A stretch of 64,000 bases of DNA from Pelagicoccus sp. SDUM812002 (GCF_031127835.1 NZ_JARXHX010000003.1:248001-312000), one strand, 5' to 3'. Shown: positions 26,662 to 36,671, counted from the first letter of the stretch. Notes: generated by a model from the letters alone, not told the origin. Numbers and translations are program-made.

Positions 26662-28011
26662 TTACAGGGTATACTTCCAACCCTCTCGAGGTTCCTGCGA
26701 CCGAATATATTGATCCGCCTCCGGCACGCCGATCGCTTTCATATTCTCGTTATCCCAATGGATCGTCTTTCCTGTTTTGAGAGCGAGATTTCCAATCAAC
26801 ACGCCTTCATTCAAAGGAGCTCCATATTCAAAATCCGCGTTCGCCCGCCGCCCTTCACGGATCGCTGCGAAGAACTCAGAGTAGTGGCTACCTTTGATCC
26901 GCGGCAAGGTCTTCGGTGGCAGGTCCGTTTTAAAATCCTGCCAACGAGCTTCCGGTAAAACGACCGGAGCAGACTTGGCACGCATATCGGGAAAATAGAG
27001 AGCGCCCTCCGTACCCACGAAATACATACCTGCACTCTCCTTGAGAGCATCACCCTCGGGCCAGTAAGGCAGATTCTCCGGCAAATGCGGCTGTCCGTCC
27101 TTTTCTCCGCTGTACCACTGCACCGCCACAGACTTACGGCCCGGCTTCGATTGATAGAGATAGTCCACCTTGCACCAACGAGGCGTGCCTACGTCGGACA
27201 TTCTCGGATTGATACCGGATACCGTTGTCGGAGCGCCGAGGTCAAAACAGAATTCCAATACGTCCCACATGTGGGCGCCAATATCGCCCAACGGGCCATT
27301 TCCGAAATTCCACCACCCACGCCACGAGGAGGGTACGTAAATATTGTTGAACGGACGGTAACGAGCAGGCCCAAGCCAAAGGTCCCAATCGACACCGCCT
27401 GGGATAGGCTCCTCGGGTGCATCGGATTCATAGGTGTGATAGTCGCTTTCTCTTGGGCGATCTGTCCATAGGTGAATTTCGGATACTTCGCCTATAACAC
27501 CAGCATCCAACCATTCCTTCAAAACGCGCAATCCGGCGAAGCTGTGACCATGCACTCCAAGTTGGGTGGTAACGCCGTATTTCTTGGCAGCCGCCCTCAA
27601 AGTACGAATCTGATCGATGGTATGAGCCATCGGCTTCTCAAGATAGACATGATATCCGCGCTGCATGGCTTCCATGGCAACCGGAAAGTGCGTATGGTCC
27701 GGCGTCGTTATTCCCACCGCGTCGATCCCTTTCCCCAGTGTATCAAACATCACGCGAAAGTCTTTGTATCGCGGAACGTCAGGAAACATTGAATACGTCT
27801 CCGCGGCTCTCCGTTCATCGACATCACAGTAACCCACCGTGTTTTCAGAGCGATTTCCTTGAGCCGCGTGCACGCCATGACCGCCCACTCCGACATAGGC
27901 GACGTTTAAGCGATCTTTCTTTCCCGGCTTTGCGGAAAGTGTGGTCACGTAGGGAAAGCTGAGCAAGCTACTCGCGTAGAGAGAGGTCTTAACGAATTGT
28001 CTTCTATCCAT
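26662..28011 (-). CDS. secreted Gfo/Idh/MocA-family oxidoreductase
   Basis: A 449-residue NAD(P)-dependent sugar oxidoreductase type. The N-terminus MDRRQFVKTSLYASS followed by a hydrophobic stretch looks like a Tat signal with a single R pair (RR). The Rossmann fold reads LNVAYVGVGGHGVHAAQ, with the sugar-binding EKPMAHT motif near residue 130. The frame is open 64 codons upstream (to 28203), but those residues do not fit the family. Such secreted MocA-type proteins are abundant in PVC bacteria and sit near glycan-degradation genes, as here beside two GH28 proteins (convergent). Confidence 0.83.
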   Translation of the reverse strand: MDRRQFVKTSLYASSLLSFPYVTTLSAKPGKKDRLNVAYVGVGGHGVHAAQGNRSENTVGYCDVDERRAAETYSMFPDVPRYKDFRVMFDTLGKGIDAVGITTPDHTHFPVAMEAMQRGYHVYLEKPMAHTIDQIRTLRAAAKKYGVTTQLGVHGHSFAGLRVLKEWLDAGVIGEVSEIHLWTDRPRESDYHTYESDAPEEPIPGGVDWDLWLGPARYRPFNNIYVPSSWRGWWNFGNGPLGDIGAHMWDVLEFCFDLGAPTTVSGINPRMSDVGTPRWCKVDYLYQSKPGRKSVAVQWYSGEKDGQPHLPENLPYWPEGDALKESAGMYFVGTEGALYFPDMRAKSAPVVLPEARWQDFKTDLPPKTLPRIKGSHYSEFFAAIREGRRANADFEYGAPLNEGVLIGNLALKTGKTIHWDNENMKAIGVPEADQYIRSQEPREGWKYTL

Positions 28012-28094
28012 TGGGCTAGAGGATTGGGATAAAGGTAGGTACTTAGAAAAACCCAACCTCCCCACCTTGCCAACCCTGAAGATAGAGACAGGCC

Positions 28095-28723
28095 CTAGGG
28101 GCTGAAGTGATCGGGATACGTACCTTGCACGCCACCGGCTTACCATTCTTGACTGCCGTTTGCCAAAGAGACTGGAGAATATAAGCAACAGCTGGCTTCT
28201 CAAACGCCGAGTATGTCGAATTCAACGGTCGAGCATCGCGAACGGTACCTTCAGCCATAAGAGTGAATTCAACCACTACCTTACGATGTGTCCGACTTTC
28301 CTGCTTTCCGGAATAACATACAGCGGTCGTCCTACCTGAGAAATGACAATGTCGACGAGCTCGGTCCTGCCTGCTGCCGTAACGAGCTCTCAAATCATCC
28401 GAATACTCAACTACGATAGGCGTTAGCAGCTTTGGCTTTTCGCTGACATCAGACAGGGCATGCACCTCGCCAAGCTGCCCAGCCTCGATTTCGCCTTCCT
28501 CCAAGTATTGTAAAATCGTTACCGCCTTTACCGCTTCTGCAGCGGATCTCATACTCAAATCCCCATAGACTCTATGATTCCAGTCCAGACCTTGTTTCGC
28601 GAAGGCTTCCAAAATATCCTGACAGTCCCTTTCGACCAAACGAGCAAGCACCGTGTCCAAATAGGGTCCGCGACTCGTTCCCGAGCCGCCGCCAAACTAT
28701 CAAAATCCTCTGTCCCGCCGCTG
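28095..28723 (-). pseudogene. frameshifted gene with TonB-C-like end
   Basis: Directly after asd there is coding-like sequence in shifting frames. Reading on the minus strand: one frame gives TEDFDSLAAARERVADP; a second gives YLDTVLARLVERDCQDILEA up to VVEYSDDLRARYGS; a third gives AGRTELVDIVISQVGRPLYV and IPESRKVGHI; then the second frame again gives KVVVEFTLMAEGTVRDAR and NGKPVACKVRIP; finally HFSP-stop needs another shift. The last ~70 residues resemble the TonB C-terminal domain. There are about four indels, no ATG start and no signal or membrane anchor, so I call it a decayed gene. A continuous 205-codon frame (28043-28660) exists by chance compensation. Confidence 0.6.
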
Positions 28724-29722
28724 CTACTTGATCAGGTACTCCGCGATCTGGATAGCGTTCAGAGCAGCGCCCTTCCAGAGCTGGTCGCCAACCACCCAAA
28801 ACGCAAGACCGTTGTCGAGAGCGCTATCCACGCGAATACGACCTACGCCACAGTTTACCTTTCCCGCATAATCAAGCGGCATCGGATAAAGCTTATTGGC
28901 TGGATCGTCGACCACGTCTACTCCCTCGAATGACGCTATCGCCTCGCGGGCCGCTTCCACGGAAACGGGACGTTCGAACTCCGCGTTGATGGAAATCGAA
29001 TGCGAGCGCATCACCGGAACGCGCACGCAGGTGCAAGAGACCTTCAGATTCGGAAGATCCATGATCTTACGACCCTCGTTGAGCATCTTCATCTCTTCCT
29101 TCGTGTAACCATCGTCGAGGAAAGAGTCCACATGCGGAAGAGCGTTGAAAGCAATTTGATACGGATAAACGCTGTGTTCGATCGGCTCGCCTTTGGCCCA
29201 AGCCTTTAGCTGGTCTTCGAGCTCCTGCATCGCTTCCGCGCCAGTGCCGCTCACCGCCTGGTAAGTTGAGGCAATCATGCGCTTCAAACCGAAAGCCTTG
29301 TGCAAAGGATAGGCGCCCATCAGAGAAATAGTAGTCGAACAATTCGGATTGGCGATGATGCCTTTGTGGGACTTAGCCGACTCTCCGTTGATTTCCGGCA
29401 CGACGAGGGGCACGTCTGGATCCATGCGGAAAGCCGAGCTGTTATCGATCGCCACGGCGCCCGCTTTAGCGGCTGCGGGGCAGAGAGCTTTGGACACCGT
29501 GCCGCTCGCGCTGAAGAGCACGAAATCGAGTCCTTCGAAACAGGTTTCCGTAGCTTCCTCGATGGTTATGGTTTGCCCAAGCGCTTCGACCTGCTTTCCT
29601 GCAGATCGAGCAGAAGCAAACAGCTTCAATTCCGACAGAGGGAAATTTCTGTCGCCTAGAAGCTTGATGAACTCTTGGCCAACCGCTCCAGTTGCGCCAA
29701 CGATGCCTACTTTGTAACCCAT
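28724..29722 (-). CDS. asd: aspartate-semialdehyde dehydrogenase
   Basis: Reduces aspartyl phosphate to aspartate semialdehyde, feeding lysine/diaminopimelate, threonine and methionine synthesis. Features are the NADP loop VGIVGATGAVGQEF, the active-site Cys in IIANPNCSTT (about residue 128), and the SGTGAEAMQEL and catalytic-His region VPVMRSHSISINAE. The ATG at 29722 gives the normal 332-residue protein; the frame upstream to 29785 lacks similarity. It diverges from the L,D-transpeptidase gene with only 7 bases between starts. Confidence 0.95.
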   Translation of the reverse strand: MGYKVGIVGATGAVGQEFIKLLGDRNFPLSELKLFASARSAGKQVEALGQTITIEEATETCFEGLDFVLFSASGTVSKALCPAAAKAGAVAIDNSSAFRMDPDVPLVVPEINGESAKSHKGIIANPNCSTTISLMGAYPLHKAFGLKRMIASTYQAVSGTGAEAMQELEDQLKAWAKGEPIEHSVYPYQIAFNALPHVDSFLDDGYTKEEMKMLNEGRKIMDLPNLKVSCTCVRVPVMRSHSISINAEFERPVSVEAAREAIASFEGVDVVDDPANKLYPMPLDYAGKVNCGVGRIRVDSALDNGLAFWVVGDQLWKGAALNAIQIAEYLIK

Positions 29723-29729
29723 TATATTT

Positions 29730-30266
29730 ATGTCCTCGGACTTATTGCAGCCGACCACCCATAAGCTCCGCTCACTGGAGATCAAGCAAACAGCGCGACT
29801 CTTGATCGTATCGATTGAGAGACAGACCTTGGAACTCTACCATGACGGTCAACTGACCCGCACCTTCAGCATCTCTACCAGCAAGAATCCACCTTCCTGT
29901 GTGGAAAACTCATTCGGCACCCCCACCGGACTACATCGAATCTCTGAGAAAATCGGCCACGAGGCCCCTATCGGAGCCGTTTTGAAAGGCCGTGTCGACG
30001 TCGGTAAACGCTACTGGGAGCTCTCCGAGGGAGAGCAACAACCAAATCTTGTGACCACCCGCATCCTCTGGCTCGACGGGCTAGAGCCCGGCCACAACCA
30101 GGGCGGAAACCGCGACTCGCACGCACGCTACATCTATATTCATGGCACCAACCACGAGGAAAAGATCGGCACCCCAGCCAGCGGCGGCTGCGTCCAGCTT
30201 CGCAACCAGGAAATGATAGAGCTCTTCGACACAGTCGAAAACGGCGACCAAGTTTACATCGGCTAG
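29730..30266 (+). CDS. L,D-transpeptidase (YkuD domain)
   Basis: A 178-residue YkuD-domain protein. The catalytic motif is present as YIYIHGTNHEEKIGTPASGGCVQL, holding the His and the Cys nucleophile (near residue 162). Such enzymes form 3-3 peptidoglycan cross-links or attach proteins to the wall. No clear signal peptide is visible, so either the true start is elsewhere or the protein uses another route. Divergent from asd, which supplies the diaminopimelate branch. Confidence 0.86.
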   Translation: MSSDLLQPTTHKLRSLEIKQTARLLIVSIERQTLELYHDGQLTRTFSISTSKNPPSCVENSFGTPTGLHRISEKIGHEAPIGAVLKGRVDVGKRYWELSEGEQQPNLVTTRILWLDGLEPGHNQGGNRDSHARYIYIHGTNHEEKIGTPASGGCVQLRNQEMIELFDTVENGDQVYIG

Positions 30267-30491
30267 CTCAACGCCGGTCGTCAGCAGCACCCTGTAATCG
30301 CTACTACACGGACGACGTGGAAGTCGTCCCTCCATGATCCCCATACCTGGAGGGACCAGTTCCACCCGGTTCGCCGTGCTGGAGAATCTCCGTCTTGCTC
30401 ACTCGTCTCAATATCGTCCCGCTCTTCCAAATTTGCTCGACCCGCTCCCGAGCTCCCAAGACAACTAGCGGCACTTTCCAAACTATCACCC

Positions 30492-32594
30492 ATGATTTCT
30501 CCCAACGACCGCGAAAGCGCAGACTCCTCCATTTTCCTCCCGGAAGTCATCGGTCGCGTATTCGCAGAAGGGGGCTTTCTCCAGACGGAGCTAAGCTTGG
30601 AGCACCGCCCCCAACAGGAGCAAATGGCCCGAGCCGTAGCCGCTGGCATGGAGCTCGACGAGCCCCTTATCTTTGAAGCAGGGACTGGCGTCGGAAAATC
30701 CCTTGCCTACCTCCTGCCAGGCATCATCCACGCCACCGAAAGCAAGCGCCCCTGCGTCGTCTCTTCCCACACCATTTCATTGCAAGAGCAGCTCCAACGC
30801 AAGGACCTCGAAATCTGCCGCAACCTCTTCAAAAGTATTCCCGAACTCGAGAAGTATGCGGAATTCAAGTCGGCCGTGCTGGTGGGAAAAGGCAATTACC
30901 TCTGCCCCACCCGCCTCGCCACCGCTCTACGCAACAAGACGGAGCTCTTTCCCACCGAGGAGATGGAGGAGCTCAGCCGCATCGCCGCTTGGGCTGAATA
31001 CACCAAGACCGGCCTCCGCCAAGAGCTCAACCCACTCCCCAACTTCGATGTTTGGGAGCAGGTCAACGCCGAGGGATCTGCCTGCAACCGCAAGAACTGC
31101 AACCACAACACCTGCCACTACCAACGAGCCCGCGCCGAAATGCGCAAGGCCCAGGTCGTCATCGTCAACCACTCGCTCCTCTTCGCCTTGCTCAACGCTG
31201 GAGGCATGGCCCCGGGCGCTAAGGGCATTCTACTGCCCGACGACTTTCTCGTCATCGACGAGGCGCACACCACAGCCGAAGTTGCGACCGAGCACTTCGG
31301 AGCCCGCATCTCTAGCTATGGCGTCGACCGCCAGCTCAAGATGCTTTTCAACCCCAAGCGCAAGTCCGGCATCGTCCGCAAGTTCGCCCATCCCAAGCAG
31401 CTGCAGTGCATCATCGACGCACAAGAAGCCTGCCAAGAATTCTTCGGCTACCTCATAGCAACCCACCTCGCCAAGCATAAGGTCGTTCGCATCTCAGAGC
31501 TCGGCTGGTGCGAACCCACCCTCATTGGTCCGCTACGCGCCTGCGTGCAAACCATGGACGGGATCCTCTCCAAGATCGAGGACGGCCCCATGCACGACGA
31601 GATCAAGGACCAACGCAGCCGTATCCACAGTTATTATAGCGGCATCCGACGCTTCGTCGAACTCGCCGAGGAAGACCACGTGCACTGGATTGAAAAGAGC
31701 GGCCGCGCCGGAAACATCTGCACCCTACGCACCGCTCCCATCGACATCGCTCCCTACCTGCGCGAAGAGCTCTTCAACAAGGAAACCTCAGTCACCCTCA
31801 CTAGCGCCACCCTATCCATCGCCCGCGACCTAAGACCCTTTCAAGTCAAGATCGGCGCGGAACAAGAAACGGCCAAGATGGCGGACTCCCCCTTCGACTA
31901 CGAGAACAACACGCGCATCTACATCGCGACCGACGTCCCCGTTCCCTCTCCTCACGATCAACGCCTCGCAATCGAGGTCCTCATCGACTACATCCGATAC
32001 TGCGTATCCAAAGTTTCAGGAGGTAGCCTCGTACTCTTCACTAGCTACTCCGACCTGCGGAAAGTCTCCGACTCCCTGCAAGCCGAGTTCATCGACGCTG
32101 GCCGCCCTTTCTTTGCTCAAGGCCAAGGCATGGGACGCTCGGACATGACCGCCGCTTTCCTCGAAGCCGGCAACGGCGTGCTCTTCGGGACCGACAGCTT
32201 TTGGACGGGCGTCGACGTCCCCGGCTCCGCTCTCGAGCAAGTCATTATCACCCGCCTCCCCTTCGACGTCCCCACCCATCCCATCGCCGAAGCGAAGTCC
32301 GAATACATCAAGGAGCGCGGCGGTCACCCCTTCTCCGAGCTCAACCTCCCCGAAGCCCTTGTAAAGTTCCGCCAAGGGGTGGGCCGGCTAATCCGCACTC
32401 GGAACGATAAAGGACTGATCACCATTCTCGACTCTCGTATCCTGCAGAAAAGTTATGGCCGCCAATTCCTGCAAAGCCTGCCAAAGCACAAGTTTATCCG
32501 AATGAACAAAGCCGACCGCGACGCCCGATTCTGCGAGATCCACAGCGAGCTCCCCGGCAGACGCGATCTCGACAACGAACCCCCAACAAGATAA
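30492..32594 (+). CDS. dinG: DinG/XPD-family ATP-dependent DNA helicase
   Basis: A 700-residue superfamily 2 helicase with an iron-sulfur domain. Walker A is FEAGTGVGKSLAYLLP (about residue 61), Walker B is the DEAH box LVIDEAHTT, and the helicase C-terminal block is GTDSFWTGVDVPG with motif VI QGVGRLIRT. Four cysteines around LCPTRLATAL and SACNRKNCNHNTCHYQ fit the [4Fe-4S] ligands. DinG unwinds R-loops, D-loops and G-quadruplexes in repair. The TPR gene follows 23 bases downstream. Confidence 0.93.
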   Translation: MISPNDRESADSSIFLPEVIGRVFAEGGFLQTELSLEHRPQQEQMARAVAAGMELDEPLIFEAGTGVGKSLAYLLPGIIHATESKRPCVVSSHTISLQEQLQRKDLEICRNLFKSIPELEKYAEFKSAVLVGKGNYLCPTRLATALRNKTELFPTEEMEELSRIAAWAEYTKTGLRQELNPLPNFDVWEQVNAEGSACNRKNCNHNTCHYQRARAEMRKAQVVIVNHSLLFALLNAGGMAPGAKGILLPDDFLVIDEAHTTAEVATEHFGARISSYGVDRQLKMLFNPKRKSGIVRKFAHPKQLQCIIDAQEACQEFFGYLIATHLAKHKVVRISELGWCEPTLIGPLRACVQTMDGILSKIEDGPMHDEIKDQRSRIHSYYSGIRRFVELAEEDHVHWIEKSGRAGNICTLRTAPIDIAPYLREELFNKETSVTLTSATLSIARDLRPFQVKIGAEQETAKMADSPFDYENNTRIYIATDVPVPSPHDQRLAIEVLIDYIRYCVSKVSGGSLVLFTSYSDLRKVSDSLQAEFIDAGRPFFAQGQGMGRSDMTAAFLEAGNGVLFGTDSFWTGVDVPGSALEQVIITRLPFDVPTHPIAEAKSEYIKERGGHPFSELNLPEALVKFRQGVGRLIRTRNDKGLITILDSRILQKSYGRQFLQSLPKHKFIRMNKADRDARFCEIHSELPGRRDLDNEPPTR

Positions 32595-32617
32595 TCTAAA
32601 CCGAGAAAAGCAATAAG

Positions 32618-32923
32618 ATGAAAACCGAACGCTTCCAAAATTTCGTATCCAAAAATCCAGACAACGAACTTTTTCGATTCTCCCTCGCTCAAGCTCTCAT
32701 CGAAGACGAACGGTACGAAGAGGCGCTTGAGCATCTCGAATTCTGTATCCGGAAAAAGGACGATTGGATGATGGCAGAAATCCTCAAGGGCAAATCGCTG
32801 CTCGCTCTTTCTAGACCCGAAGACGCCCAGCCCGTCCTCGCGCACGCTCTCCATTTAGCGGTCATACAGCATCACGAAGCTCCCGAGGCCGAAATCCGTA
32901 AGCTCCTCGACTCCTTGGCGTAG
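32618..32923 (+). CDS. small TPR-repeat protein
   Basis: A 101-residue protein made of tetratricopeptide-like helix pairs: FRFSLAQALIEDERYEEALEHLEFC and AEILKGKSLLALSRPEDAQPVLAHAL fit the TPR consensus. No signal peptide, so cytoplasmic; likely a protein-protein adaptor. It may be co-transcribed with dinG. Confidence 0.8.
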   Translation: MKTERFQNFVSKNPDNELFRFSLAQALIEDERYEEALEHLEFCIRKKDDWMMAEILKGKSLLALSRPEDAQPVLAHALHLAVIQHHEAPEAEIRKLLDSLA

Positions 32924-32974
32924 GACTGGATCTTCCACCATGCCATAGCACCATATATCAACCTGACCCCACCC

Positions 32975-34240
32975 ATGAAAAAAGTATTTTTCACTCTGAT
33001 TACCCTCGCAGGCATAGCCTTCATTTCCGCTTCCCACGCTGGCCAACTCGAAGTCGGCGTCGCCACGGTTGACATCACCCCCAAGCAAGGTGTCGAAAGC
33101 GTAACCGGCATGAGTGGTAAAACAGCCGTCGTCGACAAAATCCACGACAATCTGTACGCCAAAGCGATCGTATTCAAAAATGGCGAACAGAGCGTCGCTA
33201 TCATTACTTTGGAATTGATCGTCTTTAGAACAGAATACCTCGATCGAATCCGAAGCGAAGTTTCGCAGAAAACAGGCATAAAAAACGTTATCTGCGCCGT
33301 TACACATACGCACGGCTCCGGCAGCCCCAGCGGCGAAGTCGCCGAGCGCATAATTTCCCAAGCCATCGATGCCGCCGTCGCAGCAAACGCCACCGTCGAA
33401 CCCGCCAAGATCGGCTACGGACAAGGCGTATGGAATGGTGGATACAACCGCCGCATCATAAAGGAAGACGGAACCGTCGAAATGCTCTGGAACAACAGCG
33501 ACCGCGTCGACACCTCTCCCGTCGACGACGAAGTAGGTGTTGTCCTGATACAACGCGCCGACGACAGCTCCACCCTCGCCACCCTCGTCAACTACGCCGT
33601 CCATCCCGTCATCAGCATGAATTTCGAAGAGCTCATCATCTCAGCCGACTACCCCGGCGCCATGGCTCGAAAACTGGAAGAACGGCTCGGCGGCACCTGC
33701 ATCTACTTCATGGGCGCCTCAGGCGACATCAACCCCTACGACGCCGACATGTTTCGCTTCGCCACTCCCGAACAAGTCTTCGCCTCCGTCGACCAGCTCG
33801 GCGAAGAGCTCGCCACCGAAGTCCAAAAGGTCGCTTCCAAAATCAGCGCCTCGCTCGCCGACGTCTCCCTGAAATTTGACGCCTACTCCCTCGATCTCGC
33901 CCGGCGGGAAAACGGCCCGCACGGCGAAAAAGACGTGGTCGTCGAAGTCGATACCTTCCTCATCGATCAACAACTCGCCTTCGTCAGCCTCCCTGGCGAA
34001 ATGTTCGTCGAGCTCGGCATGGACCTTAAAAAACGCAGCCCCGCCGAAATGACCTTCGTCATCACCTGCGCCAACCAATACCTCCGCTATGTCCCCACCA
34101 TCCAAGCCGCTTGCGAAGGCGGCTACGGCGCCAGCAGCGGCACCCTCCTCGAAGTCGGCGCCGGCGAGCTCATGATTCACAAAGCCCTCGTCAGCCTACG
34201 ACACCAAATGGGCCAAGTGAAACCCCTCGAACCGCGCTAG
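32975..34240 (+). CDS. neutral/alkaline ceramidase-like exported protein
   Basis: A 421-residue protein with a signal peptide (cut at SASHAGQ). It resembles the N-terminal domain of neutral/alkaline non-lysosomal ceramidases: VGVATVDITPKQG, VTHTHGSGSP (metal-binding His residues), VNYAVHPVIS, ADYPGAMARKLEERLGG and MGASGDINP. It is shorter than true ceramidases and lacks the C-terminal Ig-like domain. Relatives are very common in Planctomycetes and Verrucomicrobia, where the amide substrate is mostly unknown. Confidence 0.8.
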   Translation: MKKVFFTLITLAGIAFISASHAGQLEVGVATVDITPKQGVESVTGMSGKTAVVDKIHDNLYAKAIVFKNGEQSVAIITLELIVFRTEYLDRIRSEVSQKTGIKNVICAVTHTHGSGSPSGEVAERIISQAIDAAVAANATVEPAKIGYGQGVWNGGYNRRIIKEDGTVEMLWNNSDRVDTSPVDDEVGVVLIQRADDSSTLATLVNYAVHPVISMNFEELIISADYPGAMARKLEERLGGTCIYFMGASGDINPYDADMFRFATPEQVFASVDQLGEELATEVQKVASKISASLADVSLKFDAYSLDLARRENGPHGEKDVVVEVDTFLIDQQLAFVSLPGEMFVELGMDLKKRSPAEMTFVITCANQYLRYVPTIQAACEGGYGASSGTLLEVGAGELMIHKALVSLRHQMGQVKPLEPR

Positions 34241-34264
34241 TTTAGACTGCCAGAAAACCGTCCG

Positions 34265-35218
34265 CTAACTTGCAGCCAAAGTCCTCAACCGATGCTCCTG
34301 CGGGCTCACCCCTCGCACCCGCTTAAACGCTGAACTCAGAGCGTACGGACTACTATAGCCGACCCGCTCCGCCACCGTGCCAACCGTCTCGTCCGGCTCG
34401 CACAACAAATCCGCCGCCAACGCCAAACGCCACTGCGTAAGAAACGCCATCGGCGACTCTCCTACTACCTCATTGAAACGCTTTGCCAAAGCCGCGCGAG
34501 AAACTCCCGCCTTGGCTGAAAGGCTAGCAAGCGTCCACGGATGCGCGGGATTCTGGTGAATAAGCTTTAGCGTTCGTCCCACCACCTTGTCTCCCTTTGC
34601 TTGATACCAAGGCGCATCTTGAATCTTCTTCGTGCTGAACCACGTCCTCAGAATCGCAATGAGCAGCATGTCCAACAATCGGTCCAGCACCGCCGCCTGA
34701 CCAGGAGCATCCCTCGCCATCTCGTCGTTCAAAAGAGCCAACAGAGGAGATTCCCAATCCTCGCTCTTCACCCACAAAAGTGGCGGCAACGCGCCGCGCA
34801 AACGCTCGCTCACGTCAGCCATCGACTCGTAGCTTCCAATCAACATCAGAGTCGACGCTCTCGCATCATTCCCCCAAGTACGCACCCCTAACTTCATCTC
34901 CTCTGAAAGGGATCGCCCATCGGGAGACCTGCAGTCCTGCCCCGGATGAATGTAGATGGTTGGCTGCGTCGCCTCTCCATCCGCTATTATATAATGTCCT
35001 GGCGCTCGCGTTATCGCCACATCGCCAGGCCCTAAAGTTACCTGCTCTCCATTGTCGTGAGATATATGGCACTCGCCCCGAACCATCGCGATGACCGTCA
35101 ACGGAGAATCCGCCTCGACGCGCAAGCTCCAAGGCGATGCTAACAAACCGCGCAGGGCAAAAGCACCTCGCGCCCGAGGTCCTTCCAGCAATCCACTGAA
35201 CTCATCGATTTCTTCCAC
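34265..35218 (-). CDS. AraC-family regulator with cupin N-terminus
   Basis: Transcription regulator with a cupin-like sensor domain (about 1-180) and two AraC HTHs at the C-terminus (LASLSAKAGVSRAALAKRF and TVAERVGYSSPYALSSAFKR). It belongs to the AraC_binding group that often controls a neighbouring oxidoreductase. The frame starts at a GTG at 35311 that would overlap the divergent gene; I prefer the GTG at 35218 (VEEIDEFSG), which leaves a 75-base promoter gap. It diverges from the NmrA/DUF1772/SnoaL operon it probably regulates. Confidence 0.82.
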   Translation of the reverse strand: MEEIDEFSGLLEGPRARGAFALRGLLASPWSLRVEADSPLTVIAMVRGECHISHDNGEQVTLGPGDVAITRAPGHYIIADGEATQPTIYIHPGQDCRSPDGRSLSEEMKLGVRTWGNDARASTLMLIGSYESMADVSERLRGALPPLLWVKSEDWESPLLALLNDEMARDAPGQAAVLDRLLDMLLIAILRTWFSTKKIQDAPWYQAKGDKVVGRTLKLIHQNPAHPWTLASLSAKAGVSRAALAKRFNEVVGESPMAFLTQWRLALAADLLCEPDETVGTVAERVGYSSPYALSSAFKRVRGVSPQEHRLRTLAAS

Positions 35219-35293
35219 TTTAGACGATCGCTTATGAACTTGAGCATCCGAGCTATGGCCGACTCTCCAACAATCGGTTAGTCTAAGTGTGTT

Positions 35294-36160
35294 ATGAAAA
35301 CGAATACACACACACCGTCAACCCAATCCAGGAAAACCGTTCTCGTCATCGGCGCGAACGGCAAAACAGGCCGCCGCGTCGTCCAGCGACTACGCGACGC
35401 CAACTACCCAGCCAAAGCAGCCTCTCGTTCGAGCGAGACGACCTTCGACTGGTCGGACCAGAGCACTTGGGCCCCCGCCTTGCAAGGAACGCAAGCTGCC
35501 TACGTCACCTACTATCCGGATCTCGCCTTCCCTGGAGCCGCGGACAAGATCGAGGCTTTCACCAAGCTCGCAATCAGCCTAAACGTCAAACGACTCGTAC
35601 TCCTCTCGGGACGAGGCGAAGAAGGCGCTCGCGACGCTGAAATACGCCTCGAAGAATCCGGCGCGCAATGGACCATCCTCCGCTGCGCCTTCTTCAACCA
35701 AAATTTCAGCGAAGCCCTTAGCGAAGCGATCAAGCACGGCGTATTCGCCATGCCCGTCAAAAACGCCGCAGAACCTTTCGTCGACGCCGACGATATCGCC
35801 GAAATCGCCTTCGAAGCGCTCACGGCCGACCGTCACATCGGACAACTCTACGAACTTACCGGTCCCAAGCTGCTAACCCTCGAGCAAGTCGCCCAAGAGC
35901 TCAGCGACGCAATCGGCCGCGAAGTCTCATTCCAGGCCATTTCCCAGTCGGAATACGCCTCTGAGCTCAACCAACACGGCTTCCCCATCGAAGAGGCAAA
36001 CGCCATCGCCGAGCTCTTCGTCGAAGTGCTCGACGGCCGCAATGCTTACGTGACCAATGGCGTTCAACGAGCCCTTGGCCGAGCCCCTCGAGACTTCGCC
36101 ACCTATGCTCGCAAAGCAGCCGCAACAGGAGTCTGGAACCTAGAGACCGCAATGTCATGA
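35294..36160 (+). CDS. NmrA-like NAD(P)-binding protein
   Basis: A 288-residue atypical short-chain dehydrogenase/NmrA-type protein. The Rossmann loop is VLVIGANGKTGRRVVQRL, followed by VTYYPDLAFPGAADKIEAF, VLLSGRGEEGARDAE and the C-terminal region typical of NAD(P)H azoreductase-like proteins. There is no classical YxxxK, so catalysis is uncertain. Its ATGA overlap with the DUF1772 gene indicates translational coupling. Confidence 0.85.
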   Translation: MKTNTHTPSTQSRKTVLVIGANGKTGRRVVQRLRDANYPAKAASRSSETTFDWSDQSTWAPALQGTQAAYVTYYPDLAFPGAADKIEAFTKLAISLNVKRLVLLSGRGEEGARDAEIRLEESGAQWTILRCAFFNQNFSEALSEAIKHGVFAMPVKNAAEPFVDADDIAEIAFEALTADRHIGQLYELTGPKLLTLEQVAQELSDAIGREVSFQAISQSEYASELNQHGFPIEEANAIAELFVEVLDGRNAYVTNGVQRALGRAPRDFATYARKAAATGVWNLETAMS

Positions 36161-36645
36161 ATGCTTGGATCCTCATTGTCATAATAGCATCGCTGCTCGG
36201 ATCCGCTCTAGTCGGTGGCATTTTCTTCGCCTTCTCCTCCTTTGTCATGAAAGCCCTCAAGCGCATCCCCTCTCCCGAGGGAATCCGCACTATGCAATCT
36301 ATCAACGTCGTGGTGATAAACCCGGCCTTCCTAGGACTCTTCATGGGAACTGCACTTCTGTCGCTGACCCTCATAGCTACTGTCATTCTCGGCTACTCAA
36401 CCCACTCGTTCGAAGCCTTGCCGCATTGGTTCATGATCGGAGCGATTCACTACTTCGTCGGCACTTTCTTGGTTACCCTAGCCGGAAACGTGCCGCTCAA
36501 CAATCGCCTCGCCCATGCAAATGCCGACAACGCACAAAGCCTCTGGAATACATACCTTAAAAACTGGACGCTCTATAATCACGTTCGAGCCACCTCAGCG
36601 ACGATTGCTGCACTCTGCTTCACAATGGGTCTTCTCCAACTCTAG
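36157..36645 (+). CDS. DUF1772 membrane protein
   Basis: A 162-residue protein with four hydrophobic helices. NPAFLGLFMGTALLSLTLI and FLVTLAGNVPLNNRLA followed by WNTYLKNWTLYNHVRATSAT are typical of DUF1772 (anthrone-oxygenase-like). The family is often next to AraC regulators and NmrA proteins, as here. Physiological role unproven. Confidence 0.88.
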   Translation: MNAWILIVIIASLLGSALVGGIFFAFSSFVMKALKRIPSPEGIRTMQSINVVVINPAFLGLFMGTALLSLTLIATVILGYSTHSFEALPHWFMIGAIHYFVGTFLVTLAGNVPLNNRLAHANADNAQSLWNTYLKNWTLYNHVRATSATIAALCFTMGLLQL

Positions 36646-36671
36646 ATTCAAAAACACTCACAACTTTTAAA

